Assembly (NCBI GenBank): GCA_963702445.1
Contig: CAVPCZ010000015.1
Coordinates: 1 to 64,000, forward strand
Length of the DNA: 64,000 bases
Origin: CAVPCZ01 sp963702445
GTDB taxonomy: Bacteria; Bacteroidota; Ignavibacteria; UBA10030; UBA6906
Direction: 5' to 3'
Shown here: in pieces, positions 27,907-36,450 of the stretch
How positions within the stretch are numbered: position 1 is the first letter of the stretch
Layout: every line of letters begins with the position of its first letter
Program-made: the position numbers and the translations under genes
Notes under the pieces: model-generated
Told to the model about the DNA's origin: nothing
The model's database searches: none
What the model saw: only the letters and a program-made list of their open reading frames with translations

Positions 27907-29606
27907 GTTCTTCAAACCTTAGTCGTTGTGTGGGAATCTTCCTGCTCCCCGGGCTTCTGCTTGCCTGTCACCTTTCTGTCCACGCACAGGATTCCCCGCA
28001 TGGCCCGCTGACCTTCGGCTGCGAAGACTGCCACAAGTCCACTTCCTGGAAAGCTGCCGGCACCGGATCGCAGTTCAATCATGCACGCACCACATTCGCT
28101 CTGAAGGGACAGCACACCGCCGTCCTCTGCCGTCAGTGTCACACCTCTCTCCGCTTCGCTGACGTATCCCCGGAATGCCGTAGTTGCCATACGGATATCC
28201 ACCGCGGAGAATTGGGAACGCTCTGCGAACGTTGCCATTCGCCCTCATCATGGCTGGTACCCGATATGGCGCAGCGGCATTCCCGCACACGCTTCGTGCT
28301 GGCCGGACCGCATATGACCCTCCAATGCGAATCCTGCCATCGTAACCAGCAAAAACACCAGTACCTCGGTCTGCCGATCGCGTGCTACGGTTGTCACAAA
28401 CCCGACTACGATGCCACCACTGCTCCCCCCCATCGTGCTGCCGGGTTCTCCACTGACTGCCAGCTCTGTCACAGCGCGTCCGCTCTCGCCTGGGGGTACG
28501 GCTTCGATCACAATCGCACATCATTCAAGCTCACGGGCGCCCACCCCACGGTACCGTGCAACAAGTGCCATGCGAACGCAACGTTTGCAGGGACCCCTTC
28601 AGAATGCGCCCGGTGCCATCAGATGCAGTACTCGGCGGCCCGGAACCCGGCGCATAGCGCGCCTGCCTTCCCGCTCGAATGCCAGGTGTGTCATACCACC
28701 TCTGCGTGGTCCCCTGCACGATACGACCATGCCAGGACAGCATTCCCGCTGACCGGCGCCCATGCGGCTGTGCCATGCGCACAATGCCACGTCAGCAACC
28801 GTTTCACGGGCACATCGATGATCTGTTATGATTGCCACCAGGCCGATTTCCAGAAGACCACAAACCCCGCTCATGTGGCAGGCGGCTTCTCAACCGACTG
28901 CAAGACCTGCCATACCACCGTTGCATGGAGCCCTGCAACGTTCAATCATTCCGCTTCGGCTTTTCCGTTGACCGGCGCCCATGCGGCTGTCCCGTGTATA
29001 CAATGCCACGTGAACAACCGCTACACGGGCACATCGACGATCTGTTACGATTGCCACCAGGCCGATTTCCAGAAAACCACAAACCCGGGACATGTCGCCG
29101 GCGGATTCTCGACCGACTGCAAGACCTGCCATACCACCATCGCCTGGGCACCCGCAACATTCAACCATGCCGCGTCGGCTTTCCCTCTGACCGGAGCCCA
29201 TGTGACGGTACCGTGCGTCCAATGCCACGTGAACAATCGATATACGGGAACACCCACGATTTGCTACAATTGCCACCAGGCCGATTTCCAGAAAACCACA
29301 AATCCCGGACATGTCGCAGCGGGATTTCCCACGGACTGCAAACCGTGTCATAGCACGGTCGCTTGGCAACCTTCAACATACAATCATGATCCATGGTTCC
29401 CCATCAGCGCCGGCAGCAAGCACAGTCCCGGGCGGTGGACGACATGCGGCGACTGCCACCCGGCGCCCACGAACTACAAAGTATTCGCCTGCGTGAATTG
29501 CCACGAGCACTTGCAGCCTGCGATGGATTCGAAACACAGCGGGGTCAGAAACTACAAATACGACAGCCCGTCGTGCTACAGCTGTCACCCGCGAGGGAAT
29601 GGCTGA
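27903..29606 (+). CDS. Multiheme c-type cytochrome with 22 CXXCH motifs and internal repeats
   Basis: The 567-aa protein starts at ATG 27903 (ATGA overlap, GGAGG upstream). It has a signal peptide that contains a cysteine in LLACHLSVHAQ. I count 22 CXXCH motifs. The second half consists of nearly identical 73-residue units, each with three motifs: CYDCHQADFQKTTNP, then DCKTCHTTVAWSPATFNH, then FPLTGAHAAVPCIQCHVNN. This indicates recent tandem duplication. It has the same domain style as the preceding cytochrome, so the pair could offer over 40 hemes. With the following outer-membrane barrel, it is the likely carrier across the periplasm or through the barrel. The stop TGA overlaps the barrel start (TGATG). 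Confidence 0.92.
   Translation: MSSSNLSRCVGIFLLPGLLLACHLSVHAQDSPHGPLTFGCEDCHKSTSWKAAGTGSQFNHARTTFALKGQHTAVLCRQCHTSLRFADVSPECRSCHTDIHRGELGTLCERCHSPSSWLVPDMAQRHSRTRFVLAGPHMTLQCESCHRNQQKHQYLGLPIACYGCHKPDYDATTAPPHRAAGFSTDCQLCHSASALAWGYGFDHNRTSFKLTGAHPTVPCNKCHANATFAGTPSECARCHQMQYSAARNPAHSAPAFPLECQVCHTTSAWSPARYDHARTAFPLTGAHAAVPCAQCHVSNRFTGTSMICYDCHQADFQKTTNPAHVAGGFSTDCKTCHTTVAWSPATFNHSASAFPLTGAHAAVPCIQCHVNNRYTGTSTICYDCHQADFQKTTNPGHVAGGFSTDCKTCHTTIAWAPATFNHAASAFPLTGAHVTVPCVQCHVNNRYTGTPTICYNCHQADFQKTTNPGHVAAGFPTDCKPCHSTVAWQPSTYNHDPWFPISAGSKHSPGRWTTCGDCHPAPTNYKVFACVNCHEHLQPAMDSKHSGVRNYKYDSPSCYSCHPRGNG
28605..29403 (+). repeat. Tandem 219-bp repeats inside the 22-heme cytochrome gene
   Basis: Units start at 28605, 28824, 29043 and 29262, a strict 219-bp period (73 codons, three heme motifs per unit). 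The second and third units are nearly identical in DNA; the first is more diverged and the fourth is partial. Such repeats can expand or contract by recombination and are also prone to misassembly. Confidence 0.85.
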
Positions 29607-31207
29607 TGATGTATCCAGCGCTCCGGATTATCCCGGCCCTCATGTATGGCGTTGCCCTCCTCGCAGGGTGGGCTGGCGCATCGGCACAAACCCCGCAACG
29701 GGTGACCGGCACGATAACGTATTTGTCCGGGACATCGGTATACATTGATCAGGGGCGGAATTCGGGAATCGCCCCCGGCGACACGCTGAGCATCTTCCGG
29801 AAGGGTGTCCGCGTGAGCCGGTTGGTGATCACAGCCATTTCTGGAGGGTCATCCGTGGGCCAGCCGTGCGCGACAATCATCGCCCCTGCCGTCGGCGATA
29901 GCGTCATCATATTCAAAGTTGTCGAAGCACCACGGACCGAACAAGAGGCGCCGGCGGGATATCCGTCCGCACGACTCCTGCCCGACAGGGTGCCAGAAGG
30001 GACCACCGTCCATGGCCGTGTCGGTCTGCAGTACGCCGGCATCGGCGAAATAGGAAAGCGTCCGGATTTTTCTCAGCCATCGGCTGTTGTCCGGCTGGAC
30101 ATCGGCCGTCTGTTCAACACGGGTATGTATTTCACCATGTACGGGCGCGCATTGCATGATCTGTCAGAGGGCTTCGCGAGGTATGAGGGATCCAGAACGA
30201 GATTGCGGTTGTTTGAAATGTCCTTGAACTATGACGCGCCCACAAGCTGGTTCGGGTTCAGTGCAGGACGCATTGTCTCGCGCTACATGGGCGGACTTGG
30301 TGCCGTTGACGGAGGTCTGCTTTTTGCCAGAATGGGATCGTTGACTGCCGGCGTTCTCGCCGGAACACAGCCCGACTACAGGACTTCCGCCTATAACAAG
30401 GACCATCAGGTATTCACGGCTTTTGCGAACTTCGCATTCGGCGGCGACCTGTACCGTCCCGCCGACGTTACCGTCGCGTACGGACAGCAGTTGTTGCAGG
30501 GGCGTCTGGACAGGGCCTTTCTTTATCTCCAGGGCTCATTCTCTGCCGGGGAGGACCTCTATTTCTATCAGAGTACCGAAGTGGATCTTCAAACACTCGT
30601 GGACGGACAGCAACGGTCTTCACCCCGCCTGACAAACACTTTTCTGACACTGTCCTATACTCCCGTCTCGTGGTTGAATCTCAACGCCGGCTACGATGCG
30701 TCACGGAACATCTTTCTCCTCGAGAGCATGAAGACATTTCCCGATTCCCTCTTCGATCGGGAATTGCGCCAGGGAATACGCACAGCGGCAATGGTACGTC
30801 TGCCTGCAAACATTTCCATCGGGGCCACCGCTCACGTCCGGTTTCCCACTGAAGGCCTGCCGACGGCGAGAAATTTCGGCCTCTCTATGCGTGCCGGCGA
30901 CATCCTGGAGAGTGAGATCAATGCGGGTATCCAATACACGGACATCAATGGTTCCACGAACACGGGCCGCGAACTGGCGGCCGACATTGACCGGTGGTTC
31001 GGATCGACCCTCTCGGTGGGTCTTCACTATGACCGTTATTCGTCTACACTCGTGTCGCAAGAGGACCTTGCGGTCACGTCCACGCTCGGACTGTTGATGT
31101 CCGTCCGCATCTCGCGCGCATGGTATACCGTGTTCAGCGCCGATCGGGTCGATGACGGTACGCGGACCGTCTACCGGCTGTTCGGCGAAGTCAGCATGCA
31201 TTTCTAG
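29606..31207 (+). CDS. Outer-membrane beta-barrel protein of the cytochrome operon (porin-like)
   Basis: The 533-aa protein has a signal peptide ending near GASAQ. An N-terminal domain of about 80 residues follows (VTGTITYLSGTSVYIDQGRNSGIAPGDTL), SH3-like and probably periplasmic. The rest shows alternating amphipathic strands with aromatic girdles, such as MYFTMYGRALHDLSEGFARYEGS and LTLSYTPVSWLNLNAGYDA, and ends in MHF, the terminal phenylalanine typical of BamA-inserted barrels. About 20 strands can be sketched by eye. It is translated directly after the 22-heme cytochrome and is the natural porin partner of a porin-cytochrome conduit. Sequence similarity to MtrB is not evident to me, so that function is inferred from gene order and fold only. 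Confidence 0.75.
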   Translation: MMYPALRIIPALMYGVALLAGWAGASAQTPQRVTGTITYLSGTSVYIDQGRNSGIAPGDTLSIFRKGVRVSRLVITAISGGSSVGQPCATIIAPAVGDSVIIFKVVEAPRTEQEAPAGYPSARLLPDRVPEGTTVHGRVGLQYAGIGEIGKRPDFSQPSAVVRLDIGRLFNTGMYFTMYGRALHDLSEGFARYEGSRTRLRLFEMSLNYDAPTSWFGFSAGRIVSRYMGGLGAVDGGLLFARMGSLTAGVLAGTQPDYRTSAYNKDHQVFTAFANFAFGGDLYRPADVTVAYGQQLLQGRLDRAFLYLQGSFSAGEDLYFYQSTEVDLQTLVDGQQRSSPRLTNTFLTLSYTPVSWLNLNAGYDASRNIFLLESMKTFPDSLFDRELRQGIRTAAMVRLPANISIGATAHVRFPTEGLPTARNFGLSMRAGDILESEINAGIQYTDINGSTNTGRELAADIDRWFGSTLSVGLHYDRYSSTLVSQEDLAVTSTLGLLMSVRISRAWYTVFSADRVDDGTRTVYRLFGEVSMHF

Positions 31208-31223
31208 ATTCTCTCCGGGCACA

Positions 31224-32537
31224 ATGGAAACTCTCTTCACCATCGTTTTTACCGTGCTGCTTATCTCGATCTCGGTTATCCCCTATGTTCGCCGCCAGCG
31301 GCGAAGGGAGAGGGAGGCCCGGGCACGGTTTGAACAGCTCCGTATCACCGGTTTGCACAAGGCAACCACGATGCATCCGCATATCGATGTGACTCTATGC
31401 ATCGGGTGCGGCGCATGCGTCGATGCCTGCCCGGAGGGTGACGTCCTGGGTATTCTTCAGGGGAAAGCATCCCTTATCCACGGCGCGAAATGTGTAGGAC
31501 ATTCCCTGTGCGCGGAAGCCTGCCCTGTCGGCGGGATCACCATGTTGATGGCACCTCCCGGAAGAAGTGCCAACCTTCCCGTGCTTTCGCCGCATCTTGA
31601 GACAAACGTCCCGGGGATGTTCATCGCCGGAGAGCTCGGTGGAATCGGCCTCATCAAGAACGCCGTCTCCCAGGGAATCGCCGTGATCAACCGGATCGCT
31701 GAGTCCGGACGGTCCACGGATGGCCCCCTGGATCTGGTCATCGTGGGCGCCGGACCGGCCGGGCTTGCCGCTGCTCTGTCAGCAAAGAGCCACGGTATGC
31801 GATTCGTCCTCCTCGAACAGCAGGATGCCGGGGGGACAATTCTGCAGTACCCGCGTCGCAAAATCGTGCTCACGTCTCCCGTCGAATTGCCCCTGGTCGG
31901 CCGATTGAACTTCCGTGAGGCATCAAAAGAAGAATTACTCGCCACGTGGGAGGGAATCCTCAGAAAAACCGACCTCCCGATCCGCACGCACGAAAAGGTG
32001 ATGGATGTCCGCGGGGCGAACGGACTGTTCGAGGTGGTTTCAGCAAAAACGACCTACAACACCCGTCACGTTGTCCTCGCTCTCGGCCGGCGCGGGACTC
32101 CCCGCCGACTTGGTGTCCCTGGGGAACAGCTCTCGAAAGTCATGTACAGGCTTATCGATGCAGAGTCGTACCAGGACTGCGATATTCTCGTCGTCGGAGG
32201 GGGCGATTCGGCAATAGAAGCAGCGGTCGGGCTCGCCCTGCAGGGAACCAACCGCGTGACCCTGTCCTACCGCAAGGGGGAGTTCTCACGAATCAAAGAC
32301 CGCAACGCGCGGCTCATCGAGGAGTGCATCAAGAAAGGATCCGTGACGGCTGTGTTCAATTCAGAGGTGGAGGAAATTCTTGAGTATGAGGTGATCCTCA
32401 ACTCCCCTGCCGGCCGGCAAGAGATCAAGAATACCGTCGTGCTCGTGTTCGCAGGCGGGGATATGCCGTTTGAATTCCTTCAGCGCATCGGCATCCGGTT
32501 TCATACCGTCGAAGTGGAGGGTGCGCCGACCGCCTGA
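31224..32537 (+). CDS. Membrane-anchored Fe-S / NAD(P)-FAD oxidoreductase
   Basis: The 437-aa protein begins with one transmembrane helix (METLFTIVFTVLLISISVI) and a basic stretch. A ferredoxin-like domain follows, with CIGCGACVDACP and then CVGHSLCAEACP; the second motif has histidine where a CXXC cysteine is usual. From about residue 165 it is a pyridine-nucleotide-disulfide-reductase-like flavoprotein with FAD-binding VGAGPAGLAAA and NAD(P)-binding VVGGGDSAIEAA, resembling thioredoxin-reductase/YpdA-type proteins. I see no redox-active CXXC pair in the flavin domain. It closes the operon 16 bp after the barrel gene. It could exchange electrons between NAD(P)H and the membrane cytochrome; the direction is unknown. 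Confidence 0.85.
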   Translation: METLFTIVFTVLLISISVIPYVRRQRRREREARARFEQLRITGLHKATTMHPHIDVTLCIGCGACVDACPEGDVLGILQGKASLIHGAKCVGHSLCAEACPVGGITMLMAPPGRSANLPVLSPHLETNVPGMFIAGELGGIGLIKNAVSQGIAVINRIAESGRSTDGPLDLVIVGAGPAGLAAALSAKSHGMRFVLLEQQDAGGTILQYPRRKIVLTSPVELPLVGRLNFREASKEELLATWEGILRKTDLPIRTHEKVMDVRGANGLFEVVSAKTTYNTRHVVLALGRRGTPRRLGVPGEQLSKVMYRLIDAESYQDCDILVVGGGDSAIEAAVGLALQGTNRVTLSYRKGEFSRIKDRNARLIEECIKKGSVTAVFNSEVEEILEYEVILNSPAGRQEIKNTVVLVFAGGDMPFEFLQRIGIRFHTVEVEGAPTA

Positions 32538-32572
32538 GCCGCCTCTCCTGTTGTGGCTTTGCTCCCTCCCCC

Positions 32573-32601
32573 TTGCGAATCCTCTGCCGGTGGCGTATCT
32601 T
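32573..32601 (+). promoter_or_regulatory. Candidate promoter of the DUF4153 gene
   Basis: TTGCGA (32573-32578), a 17-bp spacer and TATCTT (32596-32601) lie about 100 bp before the start at 32699. It keeps the spacing of the stronger promoters in the window but matches the hexamers less well. Confidence 0.4.
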
Positions 32602-32698
32602 TCGTCACGTTTGGATATCCGTCCCCGTTTGCGCGGAACGGGAACATCCGACAACATCGAAGACACGGCACACCCTCCACAGTGAAAGGGATTGCACA

Positions 32699-34555
32699 AT
32701 GAAGCTCCCCTCTTTGCGGCAGACGGCAGGCAGTGCCCTGTCCACCCTCAAGAGATTTCCGTTTGCGATTGGGATTGCCGCTCTCGGCACTCTTGCCGGC
32801 GTTATTCTTGCCGGATGGTCCGGCGAAAAGGACACAACCTGGATACTCCTGAACAATATCTTCGTGACTTCGTCCCTGGGAATCGCGCTGTATGTTACGA
32901 TAGTGCTTGTTGGCGAACGGCGGAAATGGAGTGTTGCAGGAATGGTTGCGCTTCAAGTGCTGGCGGCGTTTCTGCTTGCCCTCTACTGGTGGACACTTCC
33001 ACAAAACATCTATGCGCCTCCCGAAATCTACGGTAACCGGCACCTCCTCCTTCTGCTCGGCGTGCATCTGCTCGCAGCCTTTGCCCCCTTCGCCGGAAAA
33101 GGAGAAGTGAACGGCTTCTGGCAATTCAACAAGTCGTTGTTCCTCCGTTTGCTGGAGGCGGGGTTGTATTCGTTTGTCCTCTGGGCCGGCCTGTCAGTCG
33201 CACTTGCCGCAGTGGACAACCTGTTCGGCATCGAGGTCCGGCCCGAGAGGTATCTGCAGCTCTGGGGTATTATTGTCGGTCTGTTTAACACATGGTTCTT
33301 CCTCTCGGGCGTGCCTGAGAACCTTGAACTGCTGGAGCAGGAAACCGCGTATCCGAAGGGACTCAAGGTCTTCACGCAATACGTTCTTATTCCTCTCGTG
33401 ACAGTCTACGTTTTGATTCTCTATGCCTACCTGATAAAGATCCTGATCGACTGGGATTGGCCCCGTGGCTGGGTGGCAAACCTCGTGCTCGGTTTCTCGA
33501 TAACAGGGATCTTCTCTCTCTTGCTGGTCTTCCCCGTCCGCGAACACGTGGAGAACCGCTGGATGAAGGGCTTTACGAAATGGTACTACTTTGCCGAGAT
33601 TCCGCTGGTCGCCGTTCTCCTCCTGGCTGTATTGAGGAGGGTGAATGAATACGGGATCACTGAAAACAGGTTCTTTGTGATCGCGCTCGGAGTGTGGCTG
33701 GCGGCAATTGTTATCTATTTCCTCCTTTCACGGTCGGCGAGCATAAAAAACATTCCCGCCTCTCTGTGCGTTCTCGTCTTCCTTGGCTCCTTCGGCCCCT
33801 GGGGAGCTTTCCGTGTATCGGAACAGAGCCAGCTGGGACGCCTGGAGGCGATCCTGACCGATGCCGGAATCCTGCGACAGGGGAAAATCGTCCGTGCATC
33901 ACAACCGGTCCCTTTTGAACAGGCCCAGGAAATCAGCTCGATTGTCCGGTATATCCACAACGTCCATGGAGTCACATCCCTCCAGCCCTGGTTCGATATT
34001 GCGCTGGACACACTTGGCACGGGTAAGAACGCGGCAGCGGGAATCCACGACCGCGACATGCAACCGAGAGCGATGGCGGCTCTGATGGGTGTTGAATATG
34101 TGCGGGCCTGGCAGGCAAGAAACGAAAGCGGGTTTCATCGCTTCCAGAGGAAGAAGGATCCGGTCTATTCCGTACAGGGATTCGATCACCTTCTCCGCTC
34201 GATCGCGCTCGGACAGAAAGAGCCGGCCGGAAAGAGCTTCTCCCTCGGACCCGACACCATACGGCTCGTGCTTTCCCCGGGTACGGTGGTGCTGACCTCG
34301 TGGTCACCCGGCAATCCGGGCGATTCCGTCACCATGGAGCTTACTCCGCTTGTGCGCCGATTGCTTAAGGAGTCACACAATCCATACGAGACACCCGGGG
34401 AACTCATGCTGTGCACGGGGCAGGGCCGGCTTCTTGACGTCAAGGTGTTCCTGCAGGATATCGTGGCAAGCGCTCAGGGGGACAGCATTCGTGTACAGCG
34501 GGTAGACATGGACGTTCTTGTGGGGAGAAGGAATACGGTACACGTTCCCCGCTGA
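32699..34555 (+). CDS. DUF4153 domain-containing membrane protein
   Basis: The 618-aa protein has roughly eleven to twelve hydrophobic helices in the first 400 residues and a soluble C-terminal part of about 220 residues. Segments typical of DUF4153 are GLYSFVLWAGLSVALAAVDNLFGIEV, LSGVPENLELLE and FTQYVLIPLVTVYVLILYAYLIKILI. The function of the family is unknown. The C-terminal domain (QLGRLEAILTDAGILRQGKIV) is soluble and probably extracytoplasmic. The start ATG 32699 removes a proline-rich stretch that would otherwise precede it. It stands alone between the cytochrome operon and a convergent secreted-protein gene. Confidence 0.85.
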   Translation: MKLPSLRQTAGSALSTLKRFPFAIGIAALGTLAGVILAGWSGEKDTTWILLNNIFVTSSLGIALYVTIVLVGERRKWSVAGMVALQVLAAFLLALYWWTLPQNIYAPPEIYGNRHLLLLLGVHLLAAFAPFAGKGEVNGFWQFNKSLFLRLLEAGLYSFVLWAGLSVALAAVDNLFGIEVRPERYLQLWGIIVGLFNTWFFLSGVPENLELLEQETAYPKGLKVFTQYVLIPLVTVYVLILYAYLIKILIDWDWPRGWVANLVLGFSITGIFSLLLVFPVREHVENRWMKGFTKWYYFAEIPLVAVLLLAVLRRVNEYGITENRFFVIALGVWLAAIVIYFLLSRSASIKNIPASLCVLVFLGSFGPWGAFRVSEQSQLGRLEAILTDAGILRQGKIVRASQPVPFEQAQEISSIVRYIHNVHGVTSLQPWFDIALDTLGTGKNAAAGIHDRDMQPRAMAALMGVEYVRAWQARNESGFHRFQRKKDPVYSVQGFDHLLRSIALGQKEPAGKSFSLGPDTIRLVLSPGTVVLTSWSPGNPGDSVTMELTPLVRRLLKESHNPYETPGELMLCTGQGRLLDVKVFLQDIVASAQGDSIRVQRVDMDVLVGRRNTVHVPR

Positions 34556-34755
34556 GTTTGCCGGGATTGAAGAAGCGGACATCTCTCCTGTCTCCGTGCG
34601 GATTTGTTGTTTGAGAGGCTCCTCGGGTGTGGACCGGTTGGGATGTCACGGTGCAGATCTCCACTCTCCGGGCAATGAGCGTGTGGGCCGTCATTATGGC
34701 AGCGCGTTCCAACCGGCCCGCGCGATTTCTCAACACGTCAGGCGAACGAACAGGG

Positions 34756-34800
34756 CACAGCGCCGGGTCATCAAGGAGGAGGCGACAACCCGGCGCTGTG
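34756..34800. terminator. Long perfect hairpin between convergent genes
   Basis: CACAGCGCCGGGT (34756-34768) and ACCCGGCGCTGTG (34788-34800) form a perfect 13-bp stem with a 19-base loop. It lies between the convergent DUF4153 gene and the secreted-protein gene at 34826, where a bidirectional terminator is expected. There is no T run. The rest of the 270-bp gap shows nothing. Confidence 0.5.
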
Positions 34801-34825
34801 TGTGTGGGCGGGCAATTCTGTTCGC

Positions 34826-36040
34826 TCACTTCATGAGAAGCATGCGTTTCATTTCCACCCGCCCGCCGGCTTCCAGGCGGTAGAAGTAGGAGCCGCTGGC
34901 GAGCCCCCGGCCACCGAATTGGACACTGTACAGTCGCCCGGGAACCGCCGCCCCATCAAACAACGTCGACACTTCCCGCCCCAGCGCATCATACACGGTC
35001 AACCGGGCCGCGCCAGGAGCACCCACCGAGAAGTGGATCTCGGTTTCAGGATTGAACGGATTGGGGTAGTTCTGCTTCAACGCAAACTCCGCGGGAGCAT
35101 TCCCTTCCCCCACCGCTGTCAGCGTCTGGACATCAACCATGACGGGATCAGTGCTCGTTTCCTCCCCCGTCAGATCCACCTGGCGCAGCCGGTAGTACCA
35201 GATGCCGGAACGGACGGTGGCATCGGTGTATCCATACTCGTGCGGCACGATTCCATTCCCTTTGCTCGGGACGAAGCTGCATGATTCATAGACGTCCTGC
35301 TCCGGTGCCCGGCGTTCAATATAGAACCCGTAGTTGTCCACCTCCGTGAGGGTCCGCCAGTTGATGCACACGCCATTGGCCGAAGGATTGAATGCCGCCC
35401 GGAAGTACGCAAGAGTGATCGGCAGCGGAGCTTCGCCGACGATGAAACGGCCGCCATTGATCTCTTTCGGCCAGGGCCCATGGTACGTGCCCAGCACGTA
35501 CACATCGACTCCATCGACCGTGAATGTGGCCAGCGAACGGAGGTTCTGAAACACCGAGAAGGCACTCCCACTGATCGTCTGGCACATACCTGCCAGTATC
35601 ACCTGCTCATGTCCCGTGGAAACACCCCGCAGATCCAGCGTTCCGTGATTCACTATGTTCCCCCCGATGACCACCAGCGGACCGGCCTCTCCGGCAGAAC
35701 CTGCAGTATTGAATTCTCCACCTGCATCGATAATCACGTTCGTGAGAACTGTCAGAACCCTCCCGTTGTCATCCTTGCGCAGGACGAGCCTTCCGCCGGT
35801 CTGGATATTGAGAGACAACGCCTGACACCAACTCCCGGTCACGGCAACGTACGGACTTCGGGAGGCAATGGTCACAGCCGCACAGAGCGTTGGAACCCCA
35901 TCAGGATTCCAGTTCTCCGCCATCTCCCAGTTTGAAGGATATTGTGCGTGGCCGCCGTCAAACCGGCGTTCGGTGATTTCGGCAAACCCCGCAGACACCG
36001 AAAATACGATGAACAGGGAGAGCATGGTATGCAATCGCAT
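34826..36040 (-). CDS. Secreted protein with type IX C-terminal sorting domain
   Basis: The 404-aa protein starts at ATG 36040 and has a signal peptide (MLSLFIVFSVSAGFA). The middle part looks like a beta-rich domain (NWNPDGVPTLCAAVTIAS, then GGRLVLRKDDNGRVL and GTLDLRGVSTG). A fibronectin-like stretch (INWRTLTEVDNYGFYIERR) follows. The C-terminus is the sorting domain NYPNPFNPETEIHFSVG with a final GSYFYRLEAGGRVEMKRMLLMK-like strand. Type IX secretion would export it to the surface. No catalytic motif is visible, so its role (adhesin, matrix or substrate-binding) is open. Codons upstream of 36040 in the same frame are judged non-coding because a promoter-like sequence lies there. Confidence 0.85.
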   Translation of the reverse strand: MRLHTMLSLFIVFSVSAGFAEITERRFDGGHAQYPSNWEMAENWNPDGVPTLCAAVTIASRSPYVAVTGSWCQALSLNIQTGGRLVLRKDDNGRVLTVLTNVIIDAGGEFNTAGSAGEAGPLVVIGGNIVNHGTLDLRGVSTGHEQVILAGMCQTISGSAFSVFQNLRSLATFTVDGVDVYVLGTYHGPWPKEINGGRFIVGEAPLPITLAYFRAAFNPSANGVCINWRTLTEVDNYGFYIERRAPEQDVYESCSFVPSKGNGIVPHEYGYTDATVRSGIWYYRLRQVDLTGEETSTDPVMVDVQTLTAVGEGNAPAEFALKQNYPNPFNPETEIHFSVGAPGAARLTVYDALGREVSTLFDGAAVPGRLYSVQFGGRGLASGSYFYRLEAGGRVEMKRMLLMK

Positions 36041-36139
36041 GAGAGATCCCCCCATGACGTGAAAGTTGAGCGTTCTATTGTGCAGTGTGTAGCGGCGCTC
36101 CCGATGAGCGGTCGTGGGAAACGCCGGGTGTGTGGTTTC

Positions 36140-36170
36140 AATATACGGAAGGCACGAATCGGAGGTGTAA
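36140..36170 (-). promoter_or_regulatory. Weak promoter candidate for the sorted protein at 34826
   Basis: On the minus strand TTACAC (36170-36165) and TATATT (36145-36140) are 19 bp apart. The -10 is a good match, but the spacing is long. The rest of the roughly 400-bp gap 36041-36450 holds only the terminator at 36397-36433. Confidence 0.3.
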
Positions 36171-36396
36171 CGCAGATCACAGAGAGACACGGAAGACGTG
36201 ATCGAAATCACGCGCGGGAGTTCTGGCCATTTGTCACCGCGTAAAGGCCTCTTCCCACAAATTGTGCGGCTTCGCTCCACGCTTCCTTCTCACGGTCAGT
36301 CGCCATTCCGCAGGTGCGCTTCGCTTCGATCGCTCTAGTCTGTTTTCGGGAGGACTCCCACCTCCAAGGTATACCCCATGAAGGGCAAACAACAGA

Positions 36397-36433
36397 AAAG
36401 GGAACCCGGAGTATTGATCTCCGGGTTCCCTTT
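36397..36433 (-). terminator. Rho-independent terminator of the gene at 36451
   Basis: A perfect 15-bp stem, AAAGGGAACCCGGAG with CTCCGGGTTCCCTTT, encloses the 7-base loop TATTGAT. Read on the minus strand, it lies 17 bp after the stop of the sorted-protein gene and runs into TTTTCTG. This is the clearest terminator in the window. Confidence 0.85.
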
Positions 36434-36450
36434 CAGGAAAGAAGTTCAGT

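Noticed and set aside
28605..29403. Regular repeats considered as a CRISPR-like array
   Set aside because: The repeats are in frame, 219 bp long and encode heme motifs; there are no short repeats with unique spacers.
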